From Actinosynnema pretiosum (lineage in GTDB: Bacteria > Actinomycetota > Actinomycetes > Mycobacteriales > Pseudonocardiaceae), in NCBI RefSeq assembly GCF_024171695.1, contig NZ_JAMTCF010000003.1, positions 47,548 to 111,547 on the forward strand: 64,000 nucleotides of DNA. Direction: 5' to 3'. The position numbers and the translations under genes are program-made. Below the pieces are notes generated by a model. That model did no database searches and was not told the origin of the DNA. It was given only the letters and a program-made list of their open reading frames with translations. Of this stretch, positions 1-7,153 are shown one piece after another. The number at the start of each line of letters is the position of its first letter. Position 1 is the first letter of the stretch.

Positions 1-46
1 CGCCTACAAGGCGGCCGGAAACCTCACCCAAGCCAGTCCAACCGAC

Positions 47-775
47 TCAAGGCCATAGCAGCGGGGCTGCGGTCCACAGCGACCACCCGATCAGCGCGGT
101 CCACGTGGCGATCCACACCACGCCGGGGATGTAGGTAGCCGCGGCAAGCCCCTCGGAGTCATCGAGCTCCTGGCCGTCGTGCCCGTTGATGCGGCGCAGC
201 ACCAGGAACCAGACGCCCGAGAGCTGGCTGAGCAGCAGCAGCCACGCCTCGGTGTAGGCGACCACGTGTTGAACCCAGGCACTTCCCCAGCACAGGGCGG
301 CACCGGCAAGCAGCCCCACAGCGAGGACGCTGGAGAAAGTGATCAGGTCGCGGGTGACGACCACGATGAGAAGCATCGTCGCGACCGTGAGCGCCAGGAC
401 CATCGGCGAGTGTCCTCTGGCCAACAGCGAGGCGGCGCCCAAACCGGCCAGCGGCGGCAGGGCGTACCCGGCTGCGGTGGTGACGATCGCCGAGAAGCGC
501 GTGTAGTACCAGGTGTGCGTGACCCCGGAATGCGGGCTGTGCACCTGGATGAGGTGCACACCTCCGCCGGTCACCACGCCCCCGACTGCGTGGCTGAACT
601 CGTGCGCGATGGTGCCGAACACATTGAACGCGTAGGCGACACGGTGCGCGCTGGAAGTCTGCGGGAGCACGGTCAGGACGCTGATCAGCAAGGCCAGAGC
701 GCCTGTGACTGCCGGGACCCACCAGTGCGGTAAGCCCGTTGGCGCTGTGACCGACCAAGAAGTTTCCTCAGCCAC
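47..775 (-). CDS. M50-like membrane metalloprotease
   Basis: A 242-residue integral membrane protein with about six hydrophobic segments. HEFSH at residues 58-62 fits the HExxH zinc motif of M50 intramembrane proteases, and it lies inside a membrane segment as in that family. I could not confirm the second metal ligand; an RDLITF stretch in a later helix is the best candidate. The start is GTG with AAGGGGA five bases upstream. An operator-like box (805-820) resembling those at gntR lies about 30 bases upstream, so the gene is likely under the same repressor. The substrate is unknown. M50 proteases can release membrane-tethered regulators, which would fit a switch role, but that is conjecture. 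Confidence 0.72.
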   Translation of the reverse strand: MAEETSWSVTAPTGLPHWWVPAVTGALALLISVLTVLPQTSSAHRVAYAFNVFGTIAHEFSHAVGGVVTGGGVHLIQVHSPHSGVTHTWYYTRFSAIVTTAAGYALPPLAGLGAASLLARGHSPMVLALTVATMLLIVVVTRDLITFSSVLAVGLLAGAALCWGSAWVQHVVAYTEAWLLLLSQLSGVWFLVLRRINGHDGQELDDSEGLAAATYIPGVVWIATWTALIGWSLWTAAPLLWP

Positions 776-804
776 CGTTTCCCCTTTATTGGGCGAGCAT
801 TACT

Positions 805-820
805 ACGCGTTCTAGATAGC
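805..820. promoter_or_regulatory. Operator-like box upstream of the M50 gene
   Basis: The sequence ACGCGTTCTAGATAGC shares the core GTTCTAG with the three boxes around the gntR promoter. Its reverse complement carries CTAGAACGC, which matches one arm of the box at 2823-2838. It lies 30-45 bases before the M50 start, where a repressor would cover the promoter. Binding is inferred. Confidence 0.5.
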
Positions 821-845
821 CATGAGCCGACGGATTCACAACGCA

Positions 846-878
846 GGAAGCCCTGGCCAACCCTCAGCCAGGGCTTCC
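846..878 (-). terminator. Perfect 12-bp hairpin after the gntR-purC-orf75 operon
   Basis: GGAAGCCCTGGC and GCCAGGGCTTCC pair over 12 bases around a 9-base loop. The hairpin lies just past the stop of the last operon gene and upstream of the M50 promoter. The T-run on the minus strand is weak, so termination is probable rather than certain. Confidence 0.55.
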
Positions 879-891
879 CATGAGCACTAAA

Positions 892-1119
892 TTAATCACC
901 GTGAATTCGGCGATTGTAGTTCATGTTCCCGTCAAGATCGGGAGTGGCACCCTGCGCGAGTCGCGGTTCGATGCCAAGCCCTGCCAAGAGAGCACAAGCC
1001 GCCCGAATGCGCTCCTGAGAGGATTCTTCGTTGCGCTGCGGAGACAACCCCCGTTCGGACAGGAGCTTGACGACATCGTCAAGGAGGACGTACGGGTCAT
1101 ACGCCTGAGAGTCAGGCAT
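892..1119 (-). CDS. Small protein translationally coupled to purC
   Basis: A 75-residue acidic protein of unknown function. Its start lies inside the last codons of purC, so the two are very likely translated together. Two ATG codons are adjacent at 1122 and 1119. The second fits better, with AAGGAG seven bases upstream. The N-terminal half (YDPYVLLDDVVKLLSE, then an Arg/Ala-rich helix) looks helical; the C-terminal third is Gly/Asn/Arg-rich. I see no catalytic motif or membrane segment. The coupling suggests it acts with the SAICAR synthase or is needed in equal amounts. No family is recognised. Confidence 0.7.
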   Translation of the reverse strand: MPDSQAYDPYVLLDDVVKLLSERGLSPQRNEESSQERIRAACALLAGLGIEPRLAQGATPDLDGNMNYNRRIHGD

Positions 1120-1966
1120 CATTCTTCTCCTTGCTAAGCCAACTGTTCCCAGTGATGCGCTCGTAAACCTCGGTGTACCGCTCGCGCGTTGCCTGCACGA
1201 TTTCTGCCGGGATCTCGGGTCCAGGTGGGGTCTTGTCCCAACCAGTCGTCAAGGACCAGTCGCGGACGAACTGCTTGTCAAACGCGTGCTGCGAACGACC
1301 AGGCTCCCACTCATCGGCGGGCCAGAAACGTGACGAGTCCGACGTCAAAACTTCGTCGCCCAGCGTCAGAACGCCGTCCTCATCGATACCGAACTCCAAC
1401 TTGGTGTCCGCGATGATGATGCCCTTCGAAGCAGCGTGTTCCGCCCCTTGACGGTAGATCTCGATCGTCAGCTCACGAATTCGGTCAGCGGTGTCACGAC
1501 CAATTTCGTTGACAACCTCGTCAAAGGTCATGAACTCGTCATGGCCGGTGTCGGAAATCTTCGTCGTGGGCGTGAAGATGGGTTCCGGCAGGCGACTTCC
1601 CTCTACCAGACCAGGAGGCAACGCCACACCAGAAACAGTGCCATCGTGCTGGTACTCCCGCAGTCCAAGACCAGCGAGGTAGCCACGGGCAATGCACTCC
1701 ACCTGAATCATCTTCAGCGGCTTGCAGCGAACCGCTCGACCGGCGAACTCCGCCGGCACGTCTTCAGTTGAGATGACGTGATTTGGCACGATCGAACCAA
1801 GCTTGTCGAACCACCAGGCCGACAGTTGCGTCAGCAGCGCCCCCTTGTTCGGAACAGGGGTGGGCAAAGAGACGTCGTACACCGAAACCCTGTCAGAGGC
1901 GACGAGAAGGATATCCCCGTCAAGCTCATAAAGGTCGCGGACCTTACCGCTGTGGATATGCTTCAT
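1112..1966 (-). CDS. purC: SAICAR synthase (PurC) encoded on the AICE
   Basis: Phosphoribosylaminoimidazole-succinocarboxamide synthase joins aspartate to CAIR using ATP in purine synthesis. The 284-residue protein is full length and keeps family motifs: SGKVRDLYE (6-14), CIARGYL (91-97), LPEPIFTPTTK (126-136), ADTKLEFG (186-193) and DSSRFW (210-215). The usual GSGL after CIARGYL reads GLGL here, and LTPDSS reads LTSDSS. Both are single changes in otherwise conserved blocks, so activity is plausible. It overlaps gntR by four bases (ATGA) and the downstream small gene by eight. A housekeeping enzyme under a dedicated regulator on a conjugative element is unusual; whether the host has its own purC cannot be seen here. 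Confidence 0.9.
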   Translation of the reverse strand: MKHIHSGKVRDLYELDGDILLVASDRVSVYDVSLPTPVPNKGALLTQLSAWWFDKLGSIVPNHVISTEDVPAEFAGRAVRCKPLKMIQVECIARGYLAGLGLREYQHDGTVSGVALPPGLVEGSRLPEPIFTPTTKISDTGHDEFMTFDEVVNEIGRDTADRIRELTIEIYRQGAEHAASKGIIIADTKLEFGIDEDGVLTLGDEVLTSDSSRFWPADEWEPGRSQHAFDKQFVRDWSLTTGWDKTPPGPEIPAEIVQATRERYTEVYERITGNSWLSKEKNDA

Positions 1967-2715
1967 TCCGCATCCTCGTGAGTGTATTCGTAAAAAACCC
2001 AGTGGTCGGGCAGTGCGATCGACTCGCCATATTCAAGAACAGCACCGGCAGCATCGACATAGCGATTTCGACTAACTAGGACAGCGGACCCCTCGGACAC
2101 TTGGAGTTCGATCGCATCTTCCTCCGCAGCAACCCCTGCGGCGTGCTGGACGTATGTAGCGACCGCAGCTCGCCCGGTTCGCTCTTCAACGTACTTAGCC
2201 GTCCCCTGAACGATCCGCTCTGTCGCGAGCAAAAGTGGTGCAACAGCGGCCAGGCTTCCTTCAAACCAGGAGATCGACGTTGAAATCGGCACATTGTCCG
2301 CCGTATAGGTAGTGCGCCGTCGCCGAATGACCGGCACACCTTCGTCGACCCCCAAGGCATTGGCGACCAATTCTGGAGCAGGAGCCAAATCGGCCGCGCG
2401 GATCTCGGCGTAGTGACCTGGAGGGTAAATTTTCCCGGTTCGATGAATCGCAATGCTGCGGTCGCGCGCAGAATGGTGGAGAGCACCCTTTGTCTGAACG
2501 ACCGTGCCCACACCGCTGACAGCCCTTGTGAGCCCCTCGGACTTCAGAGTGGCAAGCGCCTTGGATGCCGTGGCCAGGGCAACGTTCCAGATTCGAGCGA
2601 TCTCCCGCGCCGAGGGCACGGGATCACCGTCCTTGAGCTGCCCAGCAACGATCTGCTCCCTGAAGTGGCGAGCCACCTGCAAGTACGGAGGCTCGGACCG
2701 TTCGATGGTTGGCAC
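1963..2715 (-). CDS. GntR-family (HutC/UTRA) repressor, KorSA-like
   Basis: A 250-residue regulator with an N-terminal GntR winged helix (about residues 7-75, with PSAREIARIW and ALATASKALATL) and a C-terminal UTRA effector domain (about 95-240). AICEs use a GntR repressor of this type (KorSA in pSAM2) to silence replication and transfer genes. The GTG start has AAGGGG seven bases upstream. Three near-palindromic boxes lie between it and the divergent transfer operon, so self-repression and repression of that operon are likely. It sits in one operon with purC and a small gene, which raises the idea that its ligand is a purine intermediate. That idea is untested. Confidence 0.88.
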   Translation of the reverse strand: MPTIERSEPPYLQVARHFREQIVAGQLKDGDPVPSAREIARIWNVALATASKALATLKSEGLTRAVSGVGTVVQTKGALHHSARDRSIAIHRTGKIYPPGHYAEIRAADLAPAPELVANALGVDEGVPVIRRRRTTYTADNVPISTSISWFEGSLAAVAPLLLATERIVQGTAKYVEERTGRAAVATYVQHAAGVAAEEDAIELQVSEGSAVLVSRNRYVDAAGAVLEYGESIALPDHWVFYEYTHEDAE

Positions 2716-2741
2716 TTTGGCACCCCTTCGGCATCGCGCCC

Positions 2742-2757
2742 GCGTTCTAGCACACCC
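2742..2757. promoter_or_regulatory. Operator box 1 (before gntR)
   Basis: GCGTTCTAGCACACCC lies 27 bases upstream of the gntR start. It is a degraded copy of the palindrome at 2798-2817 and shares GTTCTAG and the CACCC arm. Its position suits autorepression of the gntR operon. Confidence 0.55.
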
Positions 2758-2797
2758 ACTGTAACAAGCGAGGTAACCGCAGTTCAGGGACCTAACC

Positions 2798-2817
2798 AGG
2801 GTGTTCTAGTACACCCT
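2798..2817. promoter_or_regulatory. Operator box 2, near-perfect 20-bp palindrome
   Basis: AGGGTGTTCTAGTACACCCT is symmetric except at one pair of positions flanking the central CTAG. It sits directly upstream of the -35 hexamer of the rightward promoter, in the gap between divergent gntR and the transfer operon. It is the best-formed member of the set and a likely primary GntR site. Confidence 0.68.
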
Positions 2818-2818
2818 C

Positions 2819-2848
2819 TTGACGGTGTTCTAGAACGCTTGCTACCTT
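2819..2848 (+). promoter_or_regulatory. Promoter of the AICE transfer operon, with operator 3 in its spacer
   Basis: TTGACG (2819-2824) and TACCTT (2843-2848) are 18 bases apart and face the HTH gene at 2956. A third box, with the perfect core GTTCTAGAAC at 2827-2836, fills the spacer. A repressor bound there would block polymerase. The hexamers were read by eye and the start site is inferred. Confidence 0.55.
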
Positions 2849-2955
2849 GCTGACGTCGCACTGATCGCAGGGACGTCAGCCCTTGCGGGAGACGCAGGAA
2901 GCCCTGACGGACTCAGCAACACCAGCCGGGGGCGGGTACCGACTACCGGGAGCAA

Positions 2956-3171
2956 ATGATGCAGATGTATCGGGTGAAGGCGGTCGCGGAGATGTTCGAC
3001 GTCTCGGTGGCCACGATCTACCGCGCCATCGAGGCGGGAACGCTGCGTGCCTTGAAGGTCGGCACCGGCAAGGGCGCGATGCGCATCCCGCACGACGCGG
3101 TCGCGGAGTACGTGAAGTCGTGCGAGCAGGCCGCGCTGGCGTCGGTACCGCAGATGCCCGAGGTGGCGTGA
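2956..3171 (+). CDS. Excisionase-family helix-turn-helix protein
   Basis: A 71-residue protein whose first 50 residues form a MerR/Xis-type HTH: YRVKAVAEMF, then VSVATIYRAIEAG and RIPHDAVAEYV. This fold is used by excisionases and by small AICE regulators. It opens the rightward operon, 108 bases after the promoter, so a regulatory role is as likely as excision. A second Xis-like gene sits beside the integrase and is the better excisionase candidate. Three ATGs lie close together (2956, 2959, 2965); GGGAG upstream best serves the second. Confidence 0.75.
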   Translation: MMQMYRVKAVAEMFDVSVATIYRAIEAGTLRALKVGTGKGAMRIPHDAVAEYVKSCEQAALASVPQMPEVA

Positions 3172-3728
3172 TGGCATCGGCGTTCAGGGTCGATGAGGGC
3201 GGCGACTGGTCTGCCGCGAGTGACGGGGTGTCCCGGTTCGGGGCCTACCTGCGGCAGCCCGGCCGGTTCGAGTACGTGCAGGACCCGGCCAGTTTCGCCA
3301 CCTGGGCGATGACGGTGGCGCTGCCGCCGGTGATGTCGCCGGGCTACGTGCTCCCCCACCCGCGAGTGCAGGACGTGTCCGCGCTGCGGGGCGACATGGG
3401 CGAGCTGGTGTTCGCGGTGTCGCTGGTGTCGGCGCTGCCCGCCGCGCTGGAGCCGCAGGGGCGCCGCTCGCTGGGCTGGGAGCGCAAGCGGTTCGCCGGG
3501 CAGGTGTCCTGGTTGGAGCCGGAGCGCTGCGACCGGGTCGTGTTGCTGCCGAGCCTGGTGGTGCGGGTGCCGGTTCCGGTGGAGGCGCTGCCCGAGCCGC
3601 GCTACCTGGATGGCGGCGTGCCGGAGGTGGAGGCGGCGAAGCGGGCGGTGCGGGTGGTGGTGGCTGAGCTGGAGCGGGTGGTCGCGCCGGTGCTGGCCGC
3701 GTTGGAGCCGGAGCGGGGTGTGGCGTGA
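3171..3728 (+). CDS. AICE protein of unknown function
   Basis: A 185-residue soluble protein with no family I recognise. The start is the ATG overlapping the previous stop (TGATG), which implies coupled translation. The C-terminal third is a predicted helix rich in Val, Ala and Glu (EAAKRAVRVVVAELERVV). A central segment has aromatic and charged residues but no catalytic signature. It belongs to the string of small genes that follows the regulator in AICE transfer operons. Confidence 0.72.
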   Translation: MASAFRVDEGGDWSAASDGVSRFGAYLRQPGRFEYVQDPASFATWAMTVALPPVMSPGYVLPHPRVQDVSALRGDMGELVFAVSLVSALPAALEPQGRRSLGWERKRFAGQVSWLEPERCDRVVLLPSLVVRVPVPVEALPEPRYLDGGVPEVEAAKRAVRVVVAELERVVAPVLAALEPERGVA

Positions 3729-4147
3729 TGGGCCGCCGGTTCGAGTTGGTCACGGTGGTGTTGCCGTGGTCCGGGCAGGCGGTGTTCTGCCGGGGTGAGT
3801 TGGACGGGTTGCCGGTGTTCGGGTGGCGGGGCAGGCCGGGCGCGGTCCCGGCGGGGTTGTGCACCCGGCGGCAGCTGCGCGCCGAGGGGTTGCGGCCCGG
3901 TGGGGCGGACCCGGTGGCGCTGCTGGTGTTCGGGCACCGGCGGGCGGCGCGGTCGGTGGAGGTGTGTCCGCTGTGGCGCCGGGAGACCGCGCGTGCGGTG
4001 CGGCCGATGACCCCGGCCCGGTGGTTGGCGATCGAGGCGGCGCTGCGTGCCCGTCGGTTCTGCCGCACCCACCTGGGTCACGTGGACCACGTGGTGCGCG
4101 GCCCGCTGCGCCAGTGCTCGGACTGCTACGTCGGGCAGGTGGCGTGA
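3728..4147 (+). CDS. RRQRL-motif-type zinc-binding protein
   Basis: A 139-residue protein. CTRRQLRAEGLRPGG (about residues 45-59) and a C-terminal set of Cys and His (FCRTH, then QCSDC) match the small AICE family named for its RRQRL motif and zinc-binding end. The role of the family is unknown. RPMTPARWLAIEAALRARR before the Cys/His set is also typical. The ATG start overlaps the previous stop by one base (TGATG). The assignment rests on memory of the family pattern. Confidence 0.65.
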   Translation: MGRRFELVTVVLPWSGQAVFCRGELDGLPVFGWRGRPGAVPAGLCTRRQLRAEGLRPGGADPVALLVFGHRRAARSVEVCPLWRRETARAVRPMTPARWLAIEAALRARRFCRTHLGHVDHVVRGPLRQCSDCYVGQVA

Positions 4148-4323
4148 TGGCCCACCAGCGGAACCTGATCGACCCGAAGACCGGCGCCCGCTTTACCCAG
4201 GAGCGTCCCTACGGCCCGGTCCAGCCGGTCACCGGCGCGGACGGCACTCCGCCGCCCTCTCAGCGCTCCCGCTCGTGGGAGCGCCTGGTGGCCAGCGGCT
4301 ACGGCCTTCAGCCCGACAACTGA
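4147..4323 (+). CDS. Small AICE protein of unknown function
   Basis: A 58-residue polar protein whose ATG start overlaps the previous stop in the TGATG arrangement used by its neighbours. It has a DPKTGARF turn near the N-terminus and a Pro/Ser-rich middle. No domain, membrane segment or metal site is visible. Its place in an unbroken coupled series is the main evidence that it is a real gene. Confidence 0.6.
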   Translation: MAHQRNLIDPKTGARFTQERPYGPVQPVTGADGTPPPSQRSRSWERLVASGYGLQPDN

Positions 4324-4340
4324 CCTGAGGAGAACCCGTC

Positions 4341-4559
4341 ATGAGCTGGAAGAACAACGCCCGCCTCACCCACCAGCACGACCAGGCGGAGGGCGCCCGG
4401 CAGGCCGCGAAGCAGGCGAAGGCCACCGCGAACGAGAACGACGTGCTCAAGGCCGCCAGCGAGCTCGACCCGAAGGACAAGAGCGAGCGCGCCCAGTACC
4501 TGCGCGAGGTGGCCGAGGACATCCAGGACCACCGCACCAACCCCGGTCGCTTCCACTGA
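4341..4559 (+). CDS. Small helical AICE protein of unknown function
   Basis: A 72-residue, highly charged protein with a good ribosome site (GAGGAGA) before the ATG. Residues 12-60 are rich in Ala, Lys, Glu and Gln and are probably one or two long helices. No family is recognised. The stop is followed at once by the first 63-base repeat with its hairpins, which suggests that expression is adjusted between this gene and the next. Confidence 0.65.
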   Translation: MSWKNNARLTHQHDQAEGARQAAKQAKATANENDVLKAASELDPKDKSERAQYLREVAEDIQDHRTNPGRFH

Positions 4560-4561
4560 CC

Positions 4562-4624
4562 CCGCCCGGACCGGCGGGCACGTCCCGCCAAGAACAGCCC
4601 CGCCGGTCCGGCCCATCCCCGAAC
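4562..4624 (+). repeat. 63-bp direct repeat, copy 1, with competing hairpins
   Basis: This sequence is identical to 5205-5267. A long hairpin pairs 13 bases (4566-4578 with 4599-4611). A short one pairs GGCGGG (4573-4578) with CCCGCC (4584-4589). Both use the same left arm, so they exclude each other. The repeat lies between two genes and ends about 35 bases before the next start. Confidence 0.8.
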
Positions 4625-4659
4625 ACGCCCCGCACGGGGCGCAGTCAGGAGAACCCGGC

Positions 4660-5202
4660 ATGTCCACCTTGTCCACCTTGATCACCACCACCGCGCCCCT
4701 GGTCGGGGTGTTCGGTGGTGCCCTGCTCACCAGCACGCTCAAGACCCGCTCCGACCAGGCCGGTCGCGTGCACGACTGGCAGGTCACCGTGGTCGAGGTC
4801 TACGGCGACCTGATGCGGGTGCTGGGCGACCACTACATGACCATGTGGGACCTGGAGGCCGCGCGGCTGCGCGGCGACGCCCAGGAGATCGCGACCACGC
4901 TCGCGGCCACGCTGGTCACCCGCTCCGCCGTGACCAAGCCGCACGCCCAGATGCTCGCGCTGTGCCCGCAGCTCGCCGAGCAGATCGAGGGCGCGGTGCA
5001 GGGCACCTACCGCATGGACACCGCGATGTACCCCGGCCGCAGCGCCGAGGAGCTGACCCGCCGCAGGCTCGCCGCCAAGGCCGCCAGGGAGACCCTGAGC
5101 GAGGCGATGGTCGACCTCATGCGCCGGATCGGCGCCGGTCTGCCCGACCCCAAGCCCCGCAAGCGCATCGGTCGCAGGCAGGTCGGCGCGGTCGAGAGCT
5201 AG
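4660..5202 (+). CDS. Membrane-anchored AICE protein of unknown function
   Basis: A 180-residue protein with one hydrophobic N-terminal segment (about residues 5-25, TAPLVGVFGGALLTS) followed by a helical soluble domain. The layout fits a small inner-membrane protein facing the cytoplasm. The ATG has AGGAGA upstream. Identical 63-base repeats flank the gene on both sides, so it may have been duplicated or inserted as a cassette with its control element. No family is recognised. Confidence 0.65.
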   Translation: MSTLSTLITTTAPLVGVFGGALLTSTLKTRSDQAGRVHDWQVTVVEVYGDLMRVLGDHYMTMWDLEAARLRGDAQEIATTLAATLVTRSAVTKPHAQMLALCPQLAEQIEGAVQGTYRMDTAMYPGRSAEELTRRRLAAKAARETLSEAMVDLMRRIGAGLPDPKPRKRIGRRQVGAVES

Positions 5203-5204
5203 TT

Positions 5205-5267
5205 CCGCCCGGACCGGCGGGCACGTCCCGCCAAGAACAGCCCCGCCGGTCCGGCCCATCCCCGAAC
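5205..5267 (+). repeat. 63-bp direct repeat, copy 2, with competing hairpins
   Basis: This is an exact copy of 4562-4624, with the same 13-bp and 6-bp alternative hairpins. It starts three bases after the stop codon of the preceding gene and ends about 35 bases before the next ATG, the same geometry as copy 1. Confidence 0.8.
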
Positions 5268-5301
5268 GCGCTCGCAGAGGCGCACTGAGGAGAAGCCAAG
5301 C

Positions 5302-5661
5302 ATGTCGAGCACGAGCAAGCTCCACAACTCCCCGACTGGTGAAGGCGAACGAGTCTCGGCCGCCCACTGCCGCAGAGCAGCGGAGAGCTACCGCCAGGCC
5401 GCACGGGAGGTGCTGACTTTCCCGATTGACCAGGACCTGCGCGTGGCGGTGGCCAACAGCCTTCTGGACGTGGCCGCCGTGGTCGAGCGCGGCCCATCGG
5501 TGCCCGCCAGTGCACTCGACCAGTTCGACGAGGACGTCCTTCAGGTCCGCGTGCACCTGCTCAAGGCCGTGGAGGCAACGACCGAGTCTGGTTGGCGCCT
5601 GCTCCGCACCGCCCACGTCTTCCTTCGTCTGGCCAGCGAGGCAGTGGCGGGTGGTCGGTGA
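5302..5661 (+). CDS. AICE protein of unknown function
   Basis: A 119-residue, mostly helical soluble protein with a TGAGGAGAAG ribosome site. It has regularly spaced Ala/Val/Leu, as in a helical bundle (VAVANSLLDVAAVVERG, LLRTAHVFLRLA). Codon use is slightly less GC-biased at third positions than in its neighbours. Its stop overlaps the next ATG (TGATG). No family is recognised. Confidence 0.6.
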   Translation: MSSTSKLHNSPTGEGERVSAAHCRRAAESYRQAAREVLTFPIDQDLRVAVANSLLDVAAVVERGPSVPASALDQFDEDVLQVRVHLLKAVEATTESGWRLLRTAHVFLRLASEAVAGGR

Positions 5662-5990
5662 TGACGCTGGGACGGATGTTGACGCTGCCGCTGTGGGTGG
5701 CGCTGGACCTGGTTCGGATCGTGGCCATCCCGGTGGTGCCGGTGGCGCTGCTGTGGTGGCTGGCCCCGGCCGGGTGGGCGCTGCTGGGCACCCTGGTCGC
5801 GTTGTTCTACCTGTACTGCGTGCGGTGGGCGGCGCGGGCCGCGCACGGCGGGCTGGTGCGGATGGTCGCGGTACGGGCGGTGCACCGCTCGGAGATGCGG
5901 GCTTCGGCGCGGGAGCTGCGCCGCGCCCACGCCGAGGTTGACGCCCAGGCCGAGGGTGTTGCCGTCGTGACGGGCGAGGTGCGGGCATGA
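5661..5990 (+). CDS. Small AICE membrane protein (Spd-like)
   Basis: A 109-residue protein with two adjacent membrane segments (about residues 8-30 and 33-52) and a charged C-terminal tail containing RSEMRASARELRRAHAEVDA. Small membrane proteins of this kind in AICEs are usually called spread (Spd) proteins, needed for movement between mycelial compartments; the link here is by position and topology only. It overlaps both neighbours by one to four bases. The ATG at 5661 is preferred over an upstream in-frame start that would overlap the previous gene. Confidence 0.62.
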   Translation: MTLGRMLTLPLWVALDLVRIVAIPVVPVALLWWLAPAGWALLGTLVALFYLYCVRWAARAAHGGLVRMVAVRAVHRSEMRASARELRRAHAEVDAQAEGVAVVTGEVRA

Positions 5991-7153
5991 GCACCTGGCA
6001 GGAGAGCCGTCGCGCCGACAAGGCGCTGGCGCGGGAGCAGGACCGGGCGGACCGGGCGCAGGCGTTCGAGCAGCGCCGCCTGGACGCGGCGGCCAGGGCC
6101 GAGCAGCAGCGGGCCGATCGGGAGGCCGCCGAGCTGCTCGCCCGGCAGCGGAGCGAGGCCGCCCGCGAGCGGCGTGAGCGCCTGGTCGCCGCGATCACGG
6201 GGTGGGTGCGGGCCAACGCGCTGAACCTGATGTTCGTGCCGGTGATCCTGGTCCCGGCGCTGCTGGCCTGGACCGCGATGGCCGCCTACGGGGCGCAGGT
6301 GTTCGGTCCGGTAGGTGTGCTGCTGCCGTTGTTCTCCGAGGTGGCGATGTGGGCGTTCGCGTTCGCGGTGCCGCTGGCGCGGCGGGCCGGGCGCCCGACC
6401 CGGTGGCTGCACCTGGGCGTGGCGGTGTTCGCGCTGGTGGCCGGGGCGCTGAACTTCGTGCACGGCCTAGACGCCGGGGACCACGCGGGAGTGGCCTCCG
6501 GTGTGGTGATGGCGCTGGTGTCGGTGTCCGGGGTGGTGGTGCACCAGCTGATCACCGCCGCCGAGGGCAAGGCCCGGCCCACCCGTGCCCAGCGCGACGC
6601 GGCGCGGTTGGAGCGGGCCGCGCGGCAGCGGGTCCACCGGGTGCGGCGGGCGGCGCTGCGGCAGGCGGTGGCCGAGATCGCCGAAGACGGCACCGCGCGC
6701 CTGGTGCACCGCCCCGGCATGGTCGCGCTGCGCCGCCGCCTCGGCCGCGCGCGGCTGGTGCCCACCACCGTGGCCGGACTCCCGGTCACCGCCGAGGACA
6801 CCGTCGCCGAGGTCCTCATGAGCGAGATCAACGAGTACCTCGCGGCACTACCCGCCACCCCGCGCACGCCCGCCGCGCAGGAGCGCGGCGAGCCTGCCGA
6901 GCAGCCCCACACCGGCACGGGCGCGCAGGCCGCGCACACCTCGGGAACAGCGCAAACGCCCACCAGTGCCGACGCGGACAAGATCGCGCGCTACACGGCG
7001 CGGGCACGTGCGGCCATCGACGGTGGCCGCCTGCCCGCCGCACCCTCGCGCAAGGACGTGCAGCGGTTCCTGCGCTGCCGCACCGAGTACGCCGCCGCCG
7101 TGGCGCGCGCCCTCGGCGGCGACCAGGACCCCGGTCAGGAGGTGACCGCGTGA
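5987..7153 (+). CDS. DUF2637/Spd-like membrane protein
   Basis: A 388-residue protein in three parts. There is a highly charged coiled coil (about 1-68, rich in Arg, Glu and Ala), a core of four membrane segments (about 75-185, including LLPLFSEVAMWAF), and a cytoplasmic tail with a small folded region near the end. The four-helix core after a charged stretch resembles DUF2637 proteins of AICEs, which are candidate partners of the transfer pump in intramycelial spread. The ATG start overlaps the previous stop by four bases. The family call is by topology and context. Confidence 0.6.
   Translation: MSTWQESRRADKALAREQDRADRAQAFEQRRLDAAARAEQQRADREAAELLARQRSEAARERRERLVAAITGWVRANALNLMFVPVILVPALLAWTAMAAYGAQVFGPVGVLLPLFSEVAMWAFAFAVPLARRAGRPTRWLHLGVAVFALVAGALNFVHGLDAGDHAGVASGVVMALVSVSGVVVHQLITAAEGKARPTRAQRDAARLERAARQRVHRVRRAALRQAVAEIAEDGTARLVHRPGMVALRRRLGRARLVPTTVAGLPVTAEDTVAEVLMSEINEYLAALPATPRTPAAQERGEPAEQPHTGTGAQAAHTSGTAQTPTSADADKIARYTARARAAIDGGRLPAAPSRKDVQRFLRCRTEYAAAVARALGGDQDPGQEVTA

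Noticed and set aside
1-60. CAAGGCGG near the left edge resembles part of the tRNA-Ser sequence
   Set aside because: Only eight bases match, they are in the anticodon-stem part rather than the 3' end, and the flanks differ, so this is not an attachment site.
4645-6216. Open frame on the minus strand across small AICE genes
   Set aside because: It is Arg/Ala/Pro-rich without motifs. The plus-strand genes have ribosome sites and TGATG overlaps; the frame only reads through the 63-bp repeats.
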